Assembly: GCF_003852405.1 (NCBI RefSeq)
Contig: NZ_QAJM01000016.1
Span: forward strand, 448,071 to 512,070
Direction of reading: 5' to 3'
Length of the DNA stretch: 64,000 nucleotides
Origin: Pseudomonas sp. KBW05
Lineage (GTDB): Bacteria; Pseudomonadota; Gammaproteobacteria; Pseudomonadales; Pseudomonadaceae
The notes beneath the pieces were generated by a model. It did no database searches. It was not told where the DNA came from and worked only from the letters and a program-made list of their open reading frames with translations. Made by a program: the position numbers and the translations under genes. Of the stretch, positions 48,417-57,098 are shown piece after piece (positions within the stretch are counted from its first letter, which is position 1; each line of letters opens with the position of its first letter).

Positions 48417-49193
48417 ATGAAATCCTTATCCATTGCCTTTGTGTTTCTTCTGCTTGCGGGTTGCGCCAGCGGCCCGCGCCTGGACACCAGCCATCCCTCG
48501 GCGAACCACGACAACCGCGTGCAGTTCGTGATCGTCCACTACACCTCCACCGACCTTGAGCGCTCGCTGGCACTGCTGACCCACGGCCAGGTCAGCAGCC
48601 ACTACCTGATCGGCGACGACGCCTCAGGCAAGATCTACAAATTGGTGGATGAGAGCCAGCGCGCCTGGCATGCCGGGGAAAGCGAGTGGATGGGCCGCAC
48701 CTGGCTCAACTCCAGCTCCATCGGTATCGAAATCGTCAACCCAGGCTATCGCGACACGCCGACGGGACGCGTGTGGTATCCGTATTCCGAAGCGCAGGTG
48801 AAGTCGCTGGTGGTGTTGCTCAAGGACATCAGCAAGCGTAATGGCATCGACCCGAAGAACATCATTGGCCATAGCGATATTGCACCGCTGCGCAAGCTGG
48901 ACCCGGGCCCGTTGTTTCCGTGGAAGCGTTTGGCCGAAGAAGGCCTGGGAGTGTGGCCGGACGCCCAGGCTGTGGCGCGATTCCAGGTGCAATTCGCCGC
49001 TGACCTGCCGAGCATTACCTGGTTCCAGGAAGAATTGGCCCGCCTGGGCTATCAGACACCGCAGACCGGCGAACTGGATGTAGCTACGCGCCATGTGATT
49101 GCCGCGTTCCAGATGCACTTCCGACCGTCGCTGTTTGATGGCACGCCCGATGCCGAGAGTGCCGCAATCCTGCGGGCGTTGAACCGCCGCTGA
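48417..49193 (+). CDS. ampDh2: N-acetylmuramoyl-L-alanine amidase, AmpD homologue (lipoprotein)
   Basis: 258 residues. Lipobox LLAGC (Cys16) after MKSLSIAFVFLL. The amidase_2 domain has zinc ligands in FVIVHYTST and IGHSDIAPLRKLDPG; a peptidoglycan-binding region ends the protein (LARLGYQTPQTGELD). It cleaves the amide bond in cell-wall muropeptides from the inner face of the outer membrane. It corresponds to AmpDh2 next to kinB in P. aeruginosa, which affects AmpC control and envelope turnover. Confidence 0.92.
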   Translation: MKSLSIAFVFLLLAGCASGPRLDTSHPSANHDNRVQFVIVHYTSTDLERSLALLTHGQVSSHYLIGDDASGKIYKLVDESQRAWHAGESEWMGRTWLNSSSIGIEIVNPGYRDTPTGRVWYPYSEAQVKSLVVLLKDISKRNGIDPKNIIGHSDIAPLRKLDPGPLFPWKRLAEEGLGVWPDAQAVARFQVQFAADLPSITWFQEELARLGYQTPQTGELDVATRHVIAAFQMHFRPSLFDGTPDAESAAILRALNRR

Positions 49194-49228
49194 TCACTTG
49201 CAGCTGTTGTTGTAGTCAGGGCGCTTGT

Positions 49229-49323
49229 TGTGGCGAGGGAGCTTGCTCCCGCTGGGCTGCGAAGCGGCCCCAGAATTTTTGGGAGCGCTGCGCACTCCAG
49301 CGGGAGCAAGCTCCCTCGCCACA
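49229..49323. repeat. REP doublet, GGCGAGGGAGCTTGCTCCC type (second copy)
   Basis: 27-bp inverted arms at 49229-49255 and 49297-49323, nearly identical in arm and spacer to the element at 3719-3814, including GGGAGCGCTGCGCACTCC. It lies between convergent ampDh2 and kinB. Confidence 0.88.
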
Positions 49324-49341
49324 GGTATCGGTAGTGCGCTG

Positions 49342-51129
49342 TTACAGCGGCAGCGCCATATAGAACTGTGTCCCCTGCCCCGGCCGCGAATACACGCCCA
49401 TGCGGCCGCCGTGCAGTTGCACGATCTCCTTGCACAGCGCCAGCCCCAGGCCGGCGCCGCCTTTCTTGCGGCCCACCTGGACGAACGGTTCGAAAATGCG
49501 CCCTTGCTGGCCATAGGCGATACCTTCGCCGTTGTCCTCGACGCTGACAATCACCCGCTCCCCATGACGCCGCGCCTGCAGGCGAATCTGCCCGCCCTCG
49601 GCGGTATGACGCAAGGCGTTGGCCAGCAGGTTGTCGAGTACACGCTCCAATTGCGCCTGGTCAGCGTACAGGCGTGGCAACTCGGCTTGTGCTTCTATCA
49701 GTAGTTCGATGTTCTGCGCATTGGCCAGTTCTGCGAAACGCGCACGGGCATGCTCAAGCAGATCGTTCACGTCACACGGCCCCAAGGTGAGTTTTTGCAG
49801 GCCGTTCTGGTAGCGCGAGAAGTTGAGCAAGTCGTTGATCAACTGCATCAGGCGCTGCATTTCTTCATTGACCGTATCCAGCAGGTCCGCTTCGCGCGAT
49901 TCCGCCGCAAACTTCGCACGTTCGCGAAACAGGCCGAACGCCATATGCATGCCGGTCACTGGTGTCCGCAGCTCATGGGAAGCGCGCAGCACGAACTCAC
50001 TGCGCACCCGTTCAAAGGCGCGCTGTTCGGTGACGTCATGCAGCACCATCACCGCGCCGAGGATATGCCCCTCGGTATGGCTCACGGGCGTGAGGCTATA
50101 GGTCAGCAGGCGCAGTTCACCTTCGACTTCCACTTCCAGGTCTTCCGGTGCGCGCTCCAGGTTGCCGCCGCGCAGCACCAGTTGCAGCTGCTCATCCAGT
50201 TCGGGGCGCATCAAGGCTTCGCCCAAGCCCTGGCCGAGGCGTTCCTCATCCCAGCCCAATTGGCGTTGTGCTACCGGGTTGAGGTGTTCCAGGCGGCCTT
50301 GGCGGTCGATCATCAGCAGGCCATCGTCGATGCTGTCGAGCACGGCTTGCAGGCGTTGCTGGCCGGCGAGCAGTTCGTCGATATTGGTCGCCTGATGCTG
50401 ACGGAGGGCCTCGGCCATGATGCCGAAGCGACGCGTCAGTTGGTTCATCTCCGCCGCTGACGAGATTGGCAGCGTCACTTCGAAGTCACCCTGGCCGATC
50501 TTGTCCGCCGCCTTGGCCAAGGCTTCGATCGGCCCGCCAAAACGCCGGGCGATGCCATGGGCGGTGACAAAGCCGATGATCAGTACGGCAAGCCCTACCA
50601 GACCGAGCAAGCCGGCGATGAGCAACGCGCGCTCGCGGGATTTATGCTCACTGGTGCTGATGTTTTCCAAGGCCTGCTTGTGTTCGGCGATCAGGCCGTT
50701 GCGTAGCACATTGAAGGTGTCGGTGAGCTTGTCCTTGGTGCCTGGCGGTGGCGAGGCCTGCTGGGATTGGTCAAACGCGTCCAGCAGGTTTTGGTACTCG
50801 CCCCGGGCCTGGCTGAAGCCGGTGCCGTGGCCATCGCGCTGTTCATGGGCGATGCCTTGGTCGAGCAGATCGAAGTAGCGTTGCTTCGACGCTTGCAGCG
50901 CCGCGGGGTCGGGGCGCTGCTCCAGCATCATCATCAGTTGGTCGCCCAGGCTCTGACGCAGCTTGAGGCCCAGGTCCAGGGTGATGAAGTTGCTGCGAAT
51001 CAGCGACTCCTGGGTCTTGGCCATTTGCATGACGCTGACCAGGCCCAGTATCAGGCCCAGCAGGGCGACGGTGATCAGCGCTGAGATACTCAGGAACAAG
51101 CGAGTTCGCAGCTTCATCGCTAACTTCAT
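49342..51129 (-). CDS. kinB: Sensor histidine kinase KinB
   Basis: 595 residues from the ATG at 51127-51129, equal in length to P. aeruginosa KinB. Two membrane helices (about 12-38 and 168-190) flank a periplasmic sensor, followed by HAMP (about 190-250), PAS (260-360) and a kinase core with His385 in RASHELRTPV and ATP boxes. KinB is the partner of AlgB and acts mainly as its phosphatase. It starts 11 bp after the algB stop. Confidence 0.95.
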   Translation of the reverse strand: MKLAMKLRTRLFLSISALITVALLGLILGLVSVMQMAKTQESLIRSNFITLDLGLKLRQSLGDQLMMMLEQRPDPAALQASKQRYFDLLDQGIAHEQRDGHGTGFSQARGEYQNLLDAFDQSQQASPPPGTKDKLTDTFNVLRNGLIAEHKQALENISTSEHKSRERALLIAGLLGLVGLAVLIIGFVTAHGIARRFGGPIEALAKAADKIGQGDFEVTLPISSAAEMNQLTRRFGIMAEALRQHQATNIDELLAGQQRLQAVLDSIDDGLLMIDRQGRLEHLNPVAQRQLGWDEERLGQGLGEALMRPELDEQLQLVLRGGNLERAPEDLEVEVEGELRLLTYSLTPVSHTEGHILGAVMVLHDVTEQRAFERVRSEFVLRASHELRTPVTGMHMAFGLFRERAKFAAESREADLLDTVNEEMQRLMQLINDLLNFSRYQNGLQKLTLGPCDVNDLLEHARARFAELANAQNIELLIEAQAELPRLYADQAQLERVLDNLLANALRHTAEGGQIRLQARRHGERVIVSVEDNGEGIAYGQQGRIFEPFVQVGRKKGGAGLGLALCKEIVQLHGGRMGVYSRPGQGTQFYMALPL

Positions 51130-51139
51130 AAGGTGCAGC

Positions 51140-52486
51140 TCACAGGTTGTACTGTTTGCGTTTGCGGTACAGGGTCGAGGCATCGATGCCGAGGGTGCGG
51201 GCCGCCTGATCCAGGGTGTCGGCGGTGGCCAGCACGGCGCCGATGTGCGCTTTCTCCAACTCGTCCAGGCTCAGCGCCGCGCCGATGCGCGGAGCGTTGT
51301 GGGTGGTTTGCTCGGCCATGCCGAGGTGGCTGATTTCCACCTTTTCCTGCGGGCAGATAATGCTCGCGCGTTCCACCACGTTGCGCAGCTCGCGGATATT
51401 GCCCGGCCAGCGATAGTTGAGCAGCGCCTCGCGGGCTTCATCACTGAAGCCGCGTGCCGGCCGCGCGTATTCCTTGACGAAGCGCGCCAGGAAACGATCG
51501 GCCAGGGTCAGGATGTCTTCGCTGCGTTCGCGCAGCGGCGGCAGGTGCAAGGTGATGACGTTGAGGCGGTACAGCAAGTCTTCACGGAAGCGGCCGTCGC
51601 GCACCATGTCTTCCAGGTTCAGGTTGGTGGCGGCGAGGATGCGCACATCGGCCCGGCGGGTGACCGGGTCGCCCACGCGCTCGTATTCCTTGTCCTGGAT
51701 GAATCGCAGTAACTTGGGTTGCAACGTGAGGGGAAAGTCGCCGATCTCGTCAAGAAACAGCGTGCCACCGTCGGCTTGGTTGACCCGGCCCAAGGTGCTT
51801 TCACTGGCGCCGGTGAACGCGCCGCGACTGTGGCCGAACAATTCGCTTTCCATCAGTTCTGCGGTCAGCGACGGGCAGTTGATGGTCACGCAGGATTTCT
51901 TCGCGCGTTTGCTCCAACCGTGGATGGCCCGGGCCAGTTCGCCTTTACCGGTGCCCGACTCGCCGAGGATCAAGATGTTGGCGTCGGTCCCGGCCACCTG
52001 GCGCGCGGTTTCCAGCACGACCATCATGGCCGGGCTGTGGGAGTCGAGGCCGTCTTTGGGCTGGCGCACTGCGCCTTCCAGCGCTTCCAGGCGCGCAGAC
52101 AGTTGGCGTACTTCCAACTGTTTGGCGGTGGCCAGGCGCAATTGGTCCGGGCTGCACGGTTTCACCAGGTAATCGGCGGCGCCGGCCTGGATCGCATCCA
52201 CGGCGGTATCCACGGCGGAATGCGCGGTGACAATGACCACGCGCATCCATGGCGCCTGGATACGCATTTGCGCGAGCACGTCGAGGCCGTTGTCTTCGCC
52301 CAGGCGCAGGTCCAGGAAGCACAGGTCGAACACCTGGCGTTGCATCAGCGCATCGGCCTGGGCGGCGCTGTTGGCGGTGGCCACGGTGTAGCCTTCATCT
52401 TCCAGGCAATACCGGAAGGTGCGCAGGATAGCGGATTCGTCGTCCACTAAAAGAATGCGGCCTTGAAGTTCCTTGGCTGATTCCAT
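51140..52486 (-). CDS. algB: NtrC-family response regulator AlgB
   Basis: 448 residues. Receiver domain with phosphoacceptor Asp59 (LCFLDLRLGE), AAA+ domain with Walker A GESGTGKGE and the sigma-54 contact loop GAFTGA in HSRGAFTGASES, Walker B GGTLFLDEIGDF, and a C-terminal Fis-type helix-turn-helix (DQAARTLGIDASTLYRKRKQY). AlgB promotes alginate gene expression and responds to KinB. The complete GAFTGA loop means it can in principle activate sigma-54 promoters. Confidence 0.95.
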   Translation of the reverse strand: MESAKELQGRILLVDDESAILRTFRYCLEDEGYTVATANSAAQADALMQRQVFDLCFLDLRLGEDNGLDVLAQMRIQAPWMRVVIVTAHSAVDTAVDAIQAGAADYLVKPCSPDQLRLATAKQLEVRQLSARLEALEGAVRQPKDGLDSHSPAMMVVLETARQVAGTDANILILGESGTGKGELARAIHGWSKRAKKSCVTINCPSLTAELMESELFGHSRGAFTGASESTLGRVNQADGGTLFLDEIGDFPLTLQPKLLRFIQDKEYERVGDPVTRRADVRILAATNLNLEDMVRDGRFREDLLYRLNVITLHLPPLRERSEDILTLADRFLARFVKEYARPARGFSDEAREALLNYRWPGNIRELRNVVERASIICPQEKVEISHLGMAEQTTHNAPRIGAALSLDELEKAHIGAVLATADTLDQAARTLGIDASTLYRKRKQYNL

Positions 52487-52580
52487 CGGTGCCGCGCTCC
52501 TTAACTATGAATGATGGTGATTAGTCCCGGAATAATCGGGCAAGTTGCATGGTTTATTCTGATCGATAAAAGGAGATGTC

Positions 52581-52679
52581 GTGCAGGTATCTGCATTGCT
52601 TCCTACAAATCCCCGTCTGATGGCGTTTTCATGCTGTCTTGCCACTTCGGCAACCCGTCACTTGTTTTCTATCCCTTGA
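52581..52679 (+). CDS. Possible 32-residue peptide ORF
   Basis: A GTG at 52581 lies five bases after AAAGGAG and opens 32 codons (MQVSALLPTNPRLMAFSCCL...) before TGA at 52677-52679. The strong Shine-Dalgarno is the only support; composition is not clearly coding. It may be a leader peptide or chance. Confidence 0.2.
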   Translation: MQVSALLPTNPRLMAFSCCLATSATRHLFSIP

Positions 52680-52804
52680 TCCGACCGCTGGTGATCGTGC
52701 ATTTCGCACGGCTCTCAAGGTGGCATCGTGCAGGATGCTGTGCTCTTCAGTTCTGGAGTTCGTGCAAGTTACTGATTTTATTGAATTTTATTTTGTAAAA
52801 AAGC

Positions 52805-52820
52805 TGGCATGCACCCTGCA
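52805..52820 (+). promoter_or_regulatory. Sigma-54 (RpoN) promoter, -24/-12
   Basis: TGGCATGCACCCTGCA matches the consensus TGGCACGNNNNTTGCA at all but two fixed positions, with invariant GG and GC exactly 10 bp apart. Transcription would start near 52831, about 33 bp before the ATG at 52864. Confidence 0.7.
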
Positions 52821-52863
52821 ATATCCCTCTCAACGAATAATCAGAATGCGGGAGCACTACAGC

Positions 52864-53148
52864 ATGACTCGCCAACGTCTCAGCCAATTGCATGTATCGC
52901 CACTGCGCTTGCAGCAAGGCTTGTTTGCCAGCCTGGCCCTCATGGTCACGTTGATTGGCGGCCAGCAGATGCAGCATTGGCAGCAGAGTCAGCAACAAGT
53001 CCCGCAGTTCGAACATTCCGTGAAGACCCAGACCCACTTCCGTTCCGTTGGCAGCGTTGCCGCCGATGTAACCGCCCCGCAATTGAGAGTCGCCGACCAG
53101 GATTCCACCTTGGGCGAGCTGCCGATCCAAGAGCGTTGGGTGTTCTAG
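52864..53148 (+). CDS. Small membrane-anchored protein of unknown function
   Basis: 94 residues from the ATG at 52864 (GGGAG upstream; an ATG at 52846 is an alternative). One hydrophobic segment, LRLQQGLFASLALMVTLIGG, precedes a Gln-rich stretch (QQMQHWQQSQQQ) and a polar tail ending in IQERWVF. I recognise no family. It is first downstream of the sigma-54 promoter and 81 bp before a DUF1328 gene, divergent from algB. Confidence 0.65.
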   Translation: MTRQRLSQLHVSPLRLQQGLFASLALMVTLIGGQQMQHWQQSQQQVPQFEHSVKTQTHFRSVGSVAADVTAPQLRVADQDSTLGELPIQERWVF

Positions 53149-53229
53149 GCAAGAAAAGCGCTCGCTCACCTTGAGCGGCCGTACGGCACTACCGTTGTTA
53201 CCCCTTTAGAAAGCGTAAGGAGAATCACC

Positions 53230-53394
53230 ATGTTGAGTTGGGCAATCACATTTCTGATCATCGCCATTGTGGCTGCAGTCCTGGGCTTCGGTGGTATCGC
53301 GGGCACCGCTACGGGGATCGCCAAGATTCTGTTTGTGGTCTTCCTGGTGATGTTTATTGCTTCGTTCTTCTTTGGTCGTCGTGGCCGAGGCTGA
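53230..53394 (+). CDS. DUF1328 (UPF0391) small membrane protein
   Basis: 54 residues, two membrane helices ([22 protein letters not shown] and [19 protein letters not shown]), ending in the basic RRGRG. It matches the UPF0391/DUF1328 family such as YtjA, and the PA5482 position. The start at 53230 follows AAGGAG (53216-53221). DUF1328 proteins are stress-associated, but the function is not known. The stop lies two bases before the Ivy start. Confidence 0.85.
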   Translation: MLSWAITFLIIAIVAAVLGFGGIAGTATGIAKILFVVFLVMFIASFFFGRRGRG

Positions 53395-53396
53395 AT

Positions 53397-53864
53397 ATGA
53401 CCTCTTTGTCCCTTAAAGCCCTGGTTGCCGCCGTCCTGTTGGGCGGCAGCGGCTTGGTGATGGCCGCCAACGACGGCCAATCACGCGCCAACGAGTTGCT
53501 CAGTGCGGACCCGCAATACCGCCAGACCTGGCAAGGCGTGGTGAAGAAAGAAGAACGCCTGCCGGAATGGGTGATGAACCTGTCGGGTACGGCTGAGCAG
53601 ATGAATGCCGTGGAAGAAGACGGCGACAAGTACTTGGTCGGGCCGCTCTGCGAAACCGCGGACACCTGCCTGAACAAGCGCCTGATCGTGGCCTTCAGCC
53701 TCGACAAGGACGATGCCTACGCGCTGTTGGTAGAAGTCCCGGCCGGCTTGCCGGCGGACAAGTCGCCCACGCGGCACGCTGATTACCGGTTTATCGGCAA
53801 GCCGGATGCGGGCATGCAGAAGCTGCTGATGGAGCAGTTGAAGAAAGATCCGAATTGGTACTAA
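53397..53864 (+). CDS. Ivy-family C-type lysozyme inhibitor
   Basis: 155 residues from the ATG at 53397, preceded by GAGG inside the DUF1328 end. Signal MTSLSLKALVAAVLLGGSGLVMA. The mature protein has Ivy features (YRQTWQGVVKKEERLPEWV; the two-cysteine loop CETADTC in place of the usual CKPHDC). Ivy proteins bind and block lysozyme in the periplasm, protecting peptidoglycan. It matches the PA5481 position. The altered loop may change lysozyme affinity. Confidence 0.85.
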   Translation: MTSLSLKALVAAVLLGGSGLVMAANDGQSRANELLSADPQYRQTWQGVVKKEERLPEWVMNLSGTAEQMNAVEEDGDKYLVGPLCETADTCLNKRLIVAFSLDKDDAYALLVEVPAGLPADKSPTRHADYRFIGKPDAGMQKLLMEQLKKDPNWY

Positions 53865-54426
53865 GGCCCGTTGGCGGGCTTGGTCACTCGTCGCAGGTTC
53901 ACAAACCCACGGTTTGCTGAACTTGTGGCGGGCTTGTGACGCTCATTCCCCGCTTCTCATACCGCGCATAGCCGCAAATTTCCGTTTTGCCCGATTCCAA
54001 CCATTACTTGGTGTGTCGGCGTGACCACCTATCGATAAAATTTCGCCGGTGCTATAGGACATTTCCGACACTGCGCCGCAGTATTCCCAGGCATTTCTGC
54101 CAACCCTTCGAAGACGTGCTGAATCTCTGAGCGAGCCGGCTTTGGCAGGTTCACGGCATATTCAGCGGGCAATTTGTCGCATTTGAACTGACCGTTCGGA
54201 CAGTTATTATGAAAAAAAGCCATGCCGATTCGGCATAGGGTAGGCGTTTACGGCATTAGACGTCGCTCCCTTGCATCGGAATAGTTGCGCCTTTTTTCGC
54301 CTGCCAGTAAGCCATTTCGGCCACGCTGCGGTGACCTTCCATGGAGGCAGATGCTCACACTTTTTCGCTTTCGAGCGTTGCGGCTGGCGCATTTGCCTTG
54401 AGTTCACTTGAAGTAAGGGTAATGAC
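53865..54426. other. 562-bp intergenic region upstream of gltP with three inverted repeats
   Basis: No convincing gene. It holds a stem-loop GTTCACAAACC/GGTTTGCTGAAC (53897-53922, one bulge), a direct repeat TGGCGGGCTTG (53872 and 53926), an 18-bp imperfect dyad ACTGACCGTTCGGACAGT (54187-54204) next to TTATTATG, and a perfect dyad ATGCCG-ATT-CGGCAT (54222-54236). The last two look like operator sites for gltP or an unannotated RNA. Confidence 0.5.
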
Positions 54427-55758
54427 ATGAAGAAGGCAAAGCTAAGCCTCGCCTGGCAGATCCTCATCGGTTTGGTGTTGGGGATCGCAATCGGCGCAGT
54501 GCTTAACCATTTCAGTGCTGAAAAAGCCTGGTGGATCAGCAATGTGTTGCAGCCAGCGGGCGATATCTTTATCCGCCTGATCAAGATGATCGTGATCCCG
54601 ATTGTGATTTCCTCGCTGATCGTCGGCATTGCCGGTGTCGGTGACGCGAAGAAACTCGGGCGTATCGGCGTCAAGACCATCCTTTACTTCGAGATCGTCA
54701 CCACCATCGCGATCGTGGTCGGCCTGTTGTTGGCCAACCTGTTCCATCCGGGTGCGGGCATCGACATGAGTACCCTGGGTACGGTCGATATCTCCAAATA
54801 CCAGGCCACGGCTGCGGAAGTGCAGCACGAGCATGCGTTTATCCAGACCATCCTCAACCTGATCCCGTCGAACATCTTCGCCGCTGTTGCCCGTGGTGAA
54901 ATGCTGCCGATCATCTTCTTCTCGGTGCTGTTTGGCCTGGGCCTGTCGAGCCTCAAGCCTGACCTGCGCGAGCCGCTGGTGACCATGTTCCAGGGCGTGT
55001 CCGAGAGCATGTTCAAAGTCACCCACATGATCATGAAGTACGCCCCGATCGGCGTTTTCGCACTGATCGCGGTGACCGTGGCCAACTTCGGTTTTGCCTC
55101 CCTGCTGCCGCTGGCCAAGCTGGTGATCCTGGTTTACGTCGCCATCCTGTTCTTCGCCTTTGTGATCCTCGGCCTGATCGCCCGCCTGTTCGGCTTCTCG
55201 GTGATCAAGCTGATGCGCATCTTCAAGGATGAGCTGGTACTGGCCTACTCCACCGCCAGCTCCGAAACAGTACTGCCGCGTGTGATCGAGAAGATGGAAG
55301 CCTACGGCGCGCCAAAAGCGATCTGCAGCTTCGTGGTGCCGACCGGTTACTCGTTCAACCTCGACGGTTCGACCCTGTACCAGAGCATCGCGGCGATCTT
55401 TATCGCCCAGCTGTATGGCATCGACCTGTCGGTTGGCCAGCAACTGATGCTGGTCCTGACCCTGATGGTCACCTCCAAAGGCATCGCCGGTGTGCCGGGC
55501 GTGTCCTTCGTGGTACTGCTGGCGACCCTGGGCAGCGTGGGTATCCCGCTGGAAGGCCTGGCGTTCATCGCCGGTGTCGACCGCATCATGGACATGGCGC
55601 GTACCGCCCTGAACGTGATCGGCAACGCCCTGGCCGTGTTGGTCATCGCACGTTGGGAAGGCATGTACGACGACGCCAAGGGCGAGCGCTACTGGAACTC
55701 CCTGCCGCACTGGCGCAGCAAGGACGCGGCTCCGGCTGCCCAGGCTACTCGCAGCTGA
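54427..55758 (+). CDS. gltP: Proton/glutamate-aspartate symporter
   Basis: 443 residues, DAACS (SLC1-type) family. Characteristic stretches include ISNVLQPAGDIFIRLIKMIVIPIVISSLI, AYSTASSETVLPRVIEKM (serine-rich re-entrant loop), VPTGYSFNLDGSTLYQS and VASKGIAGVPG-type VTSKGIAGVPGVSFVVL. It takes up acidic amino acids across the inner membrane. The start follows AAGTAAGGG. A terminator follows at 55776. Confidence 0.93.
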   Translation: MKKAKLSLAWQILIGLVLGIAIGAVLNHFSAEKAWWISNVLQPAGDIFIRLIKMIVIPIVISSLIVGIAGVGDAKKLGRIGVKTILYFEIVTTIAIVVGLLLANLFHPGAGIDMSTLGTVDISKYQATAAEVQHEHAFIQTILNLIPSNIFAAVARGEMLPIIFFSVLFGLGLSSLKPDLREPLVTMFQGVSESMFKVTHMIMKYAPIGVFALIAVTVANFGFASLLPLAKLVILVYVAILFFAFVILGLIARLFGFSVIKLMRIFKDELVLAYSTASSETVLPRVIEKMEAYGAPKAICSFVVPTGYSFNLDGSTLYQSIAAIFIAQLYGIDLSVGQQLMLVLTLMVTSKGIAGVPGVSFVVLLATLGSVGIPLEGLAFIAGVDRIMDMARTALNVIGNALAVLVIARWEGMYDDAKGERYWNSLPHWRSKDAAPAAQATRS

Positions 55759-55775
55759 TAGCGCGAGCGCTGTGA

Positions 55776-55804
55776 GACAAACCCCGGGAAATCCGGGGTT
55801 TGTC
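55776..55804 (+). terminator. Intrinsic terminator after gltP
   Basis: GACAAACCCCGG (55776-55787), loop GAAAT and CCGGGGTTTGTC (55793-55804) form a perfect 12-bp stem. Only TTT follows shortly after (55806-55808), so part of its strength comes from the T-rich 3' arm. Confidence 0.8.
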
Positions 55805-55855
55805 GTTTCTGCCAGCCCCGCTATCATTCGCCCCATCATTCGGGGGATTTAACTG

Positions 55856-57085
55856 ATGCTCAATGGCCTGTGGCTTGGCTTCTTTGTCGTGGCAATGGTG
55901 TCAGCGCTGGTGCAGTGGCTGGTGGGCGGTAACGCCGGGATATTTTCGGCAATGGTCGAAAGCATTTTCGCCATGGCCAAACTGTCGGTGGAAGTCATGG
56001 TGCTGCTGTTCGGCACCCTGACCTTGTGGCTGGGCTTTCTGCGCATTGCCGAAAAAGCCGGGATCGTCGATTGGCTGGCCAAGGCCCTCGGCCCGTTGTT
56101 TCGCCGCCTGATGCCGGAAGTGCCGGCTGGCCACCCCGCCATCGGTTTGATTACCCTCAACTTCGCCGCCAACGGCCTGGGCCTGGACAACGCCGCCACG
56201 CCTATCGGCTTGAAGGCGATGAAGGCCTTGCAGGAACTCAACCCGATCCCCAACACCGCCAGTAACGCGCAGATCCTGTTCCTGGTGCTCAACGCGTCCT
56301 CGCTGACGCTGTTGCCGGTGACCATCTTCATGTACCGCGCCCAACAAGGCGCCGCCGACCCGACGCTGGTGTTCCTGCCGATCCTGCTGGCCACCAGTGC
56401 CTCGACCCTGGTGGGCCTGCTGTCCGTGGCGATCATGCAGCGCCTGCGCCTGTGGGACCCGGTGGTGCTCGCGTACCTGGTCCCGGGCGCGCTGGTGCTG
56501 GGTGGCTTCATGGCGTTGCTGGCGACCCTGTCCGCCACCGCGCTGGCCAGCCTCTCGTCGATCCTCGGCAACCTCACCCTGTTTGGCCTGATCATGCTGT
56601 TTCTGATCATCGGCGCGTTGCGCAAGGTCAAGGTCTACGAGGCGTTTGTCGAAGGCGCCAAAGAAGGCTTCGACGTGGCCAAGAACCTGCTGCCGTACCT
56701 GGTGGCGATGCTGTGTGCGGTCGGGGTGTTGCGTGCCTCGGGGGCGTTGGAATTCGGCCTGGAAGGGATTCGCCATCTGGTGGCCTGGACCGGCATGGAC
56801 ACACGTTTTGTCGATGCCTTGCCGACGGCGATGGTCAAGCCGTTCTCCGGCAGCGCCGCGCGGGCGATGCTGATCGAAACCATGCAGACCCAAGGTGTGG
56901 ACAGCTTCCCGGCGCTGGTGGCGGCGACGATCCAGGGCAGTACCGAGACCACCTTCTATGTGTTGGCGGTGTACTTTGGTTCGGTGGGGATTCAGCGGGC
57001 CAGGCATGCCGTGGGCTGTGCGTTGCTGGCGGAGTTGGCGGGTGTCGTTGCGGCGATTGCGGTGTGCTACTGGTTCTTTGGCTGA
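55856..57085 (+). CDS. Nucleoside recognition (Gate) domain membrane protein, SpmA-SpmB-like fusion
   Basis: 409 residues, about ten to twelve membrane helices. Two Gate domains occur in tandem: the first with LNFAANGLGLDNAATPIGLKAM (SpmA-like) and the second with MVKPFSGSAARAMLIETM and GSTETTFYVLAVYFGSVGI (SpmB-like). In Bacillus the two are separate spore maturation genes; in proteobacteria the fused form is common and its substrate unknown. The start at 55856 lies 97 bp after gltP. Confidence 0.87.
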   Translation: MLNGLWLGFFVVAMVSALVQWLVGGNAGIFSAMVESIFAMAKLSVEVMVLLFGTLTLWLGFLRIAEKAGIVDWLAKALGPLFRRLMPEVPAGHPAIGLITLNFAANGLGLDNAATPIGLKAMKALQELNPIPNTASNAQILFLVLNASSLTLLPVTIFMYRAQQGAADPTLVFLPILLATSASTLVGLLSVAIMQRLRLWDPVVLAYLVPGALVLGGFMALLATLSATALASLSSILGNLTLFGLIMLFLIIGALRKVKVYEAFVEGAKEGFDVAKNLLPYLVAMLCAVGVLRASGALEFGLEGIRHLVAWTGMDTRFVDALPTAMVKPFSGSAARAMLIETMQTQGVDSFPALVAATIQGSTETTFYVLAVYFGSVGIQRARHAVGCALLAELAGVVAAIAVCYWFFG

Positions 57086-57098
57086 GGCTGAAACCGCC

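Larger units (their letters stand above)
52487..52863. promoter_or_regulatory. Region between algB and the divergent small-protein cluster
   Basis: This 377-bp gap separates the algB start from the opposite gene at 52864. It contains a sigma-54-type promoter at 52805-52820 and, just upstream, a T/A-rich stretch (about 52768-52803) such as IHF or bent DNA would use. A 32-codon frame (52581-52679) has a strong ribosome site. No clear sigma-70 promoter for algB was resolved. Confidence 0.6.

Noticed and set aside
54143-54158. Second sigma-54-like site (TGGCAGGTTCACGGCA) upstream of gltP
   Set aside because: GG-N10-GC spacing is kept, but the -12 element reads CGGC and it is about 270 bp from gltP.
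54029-54223. 64-codon minus-strand frame in the gltP upstream region
   Set aside because: No ribosome site and no recognisable domain; it overlaps the dyad at 54187-54204.
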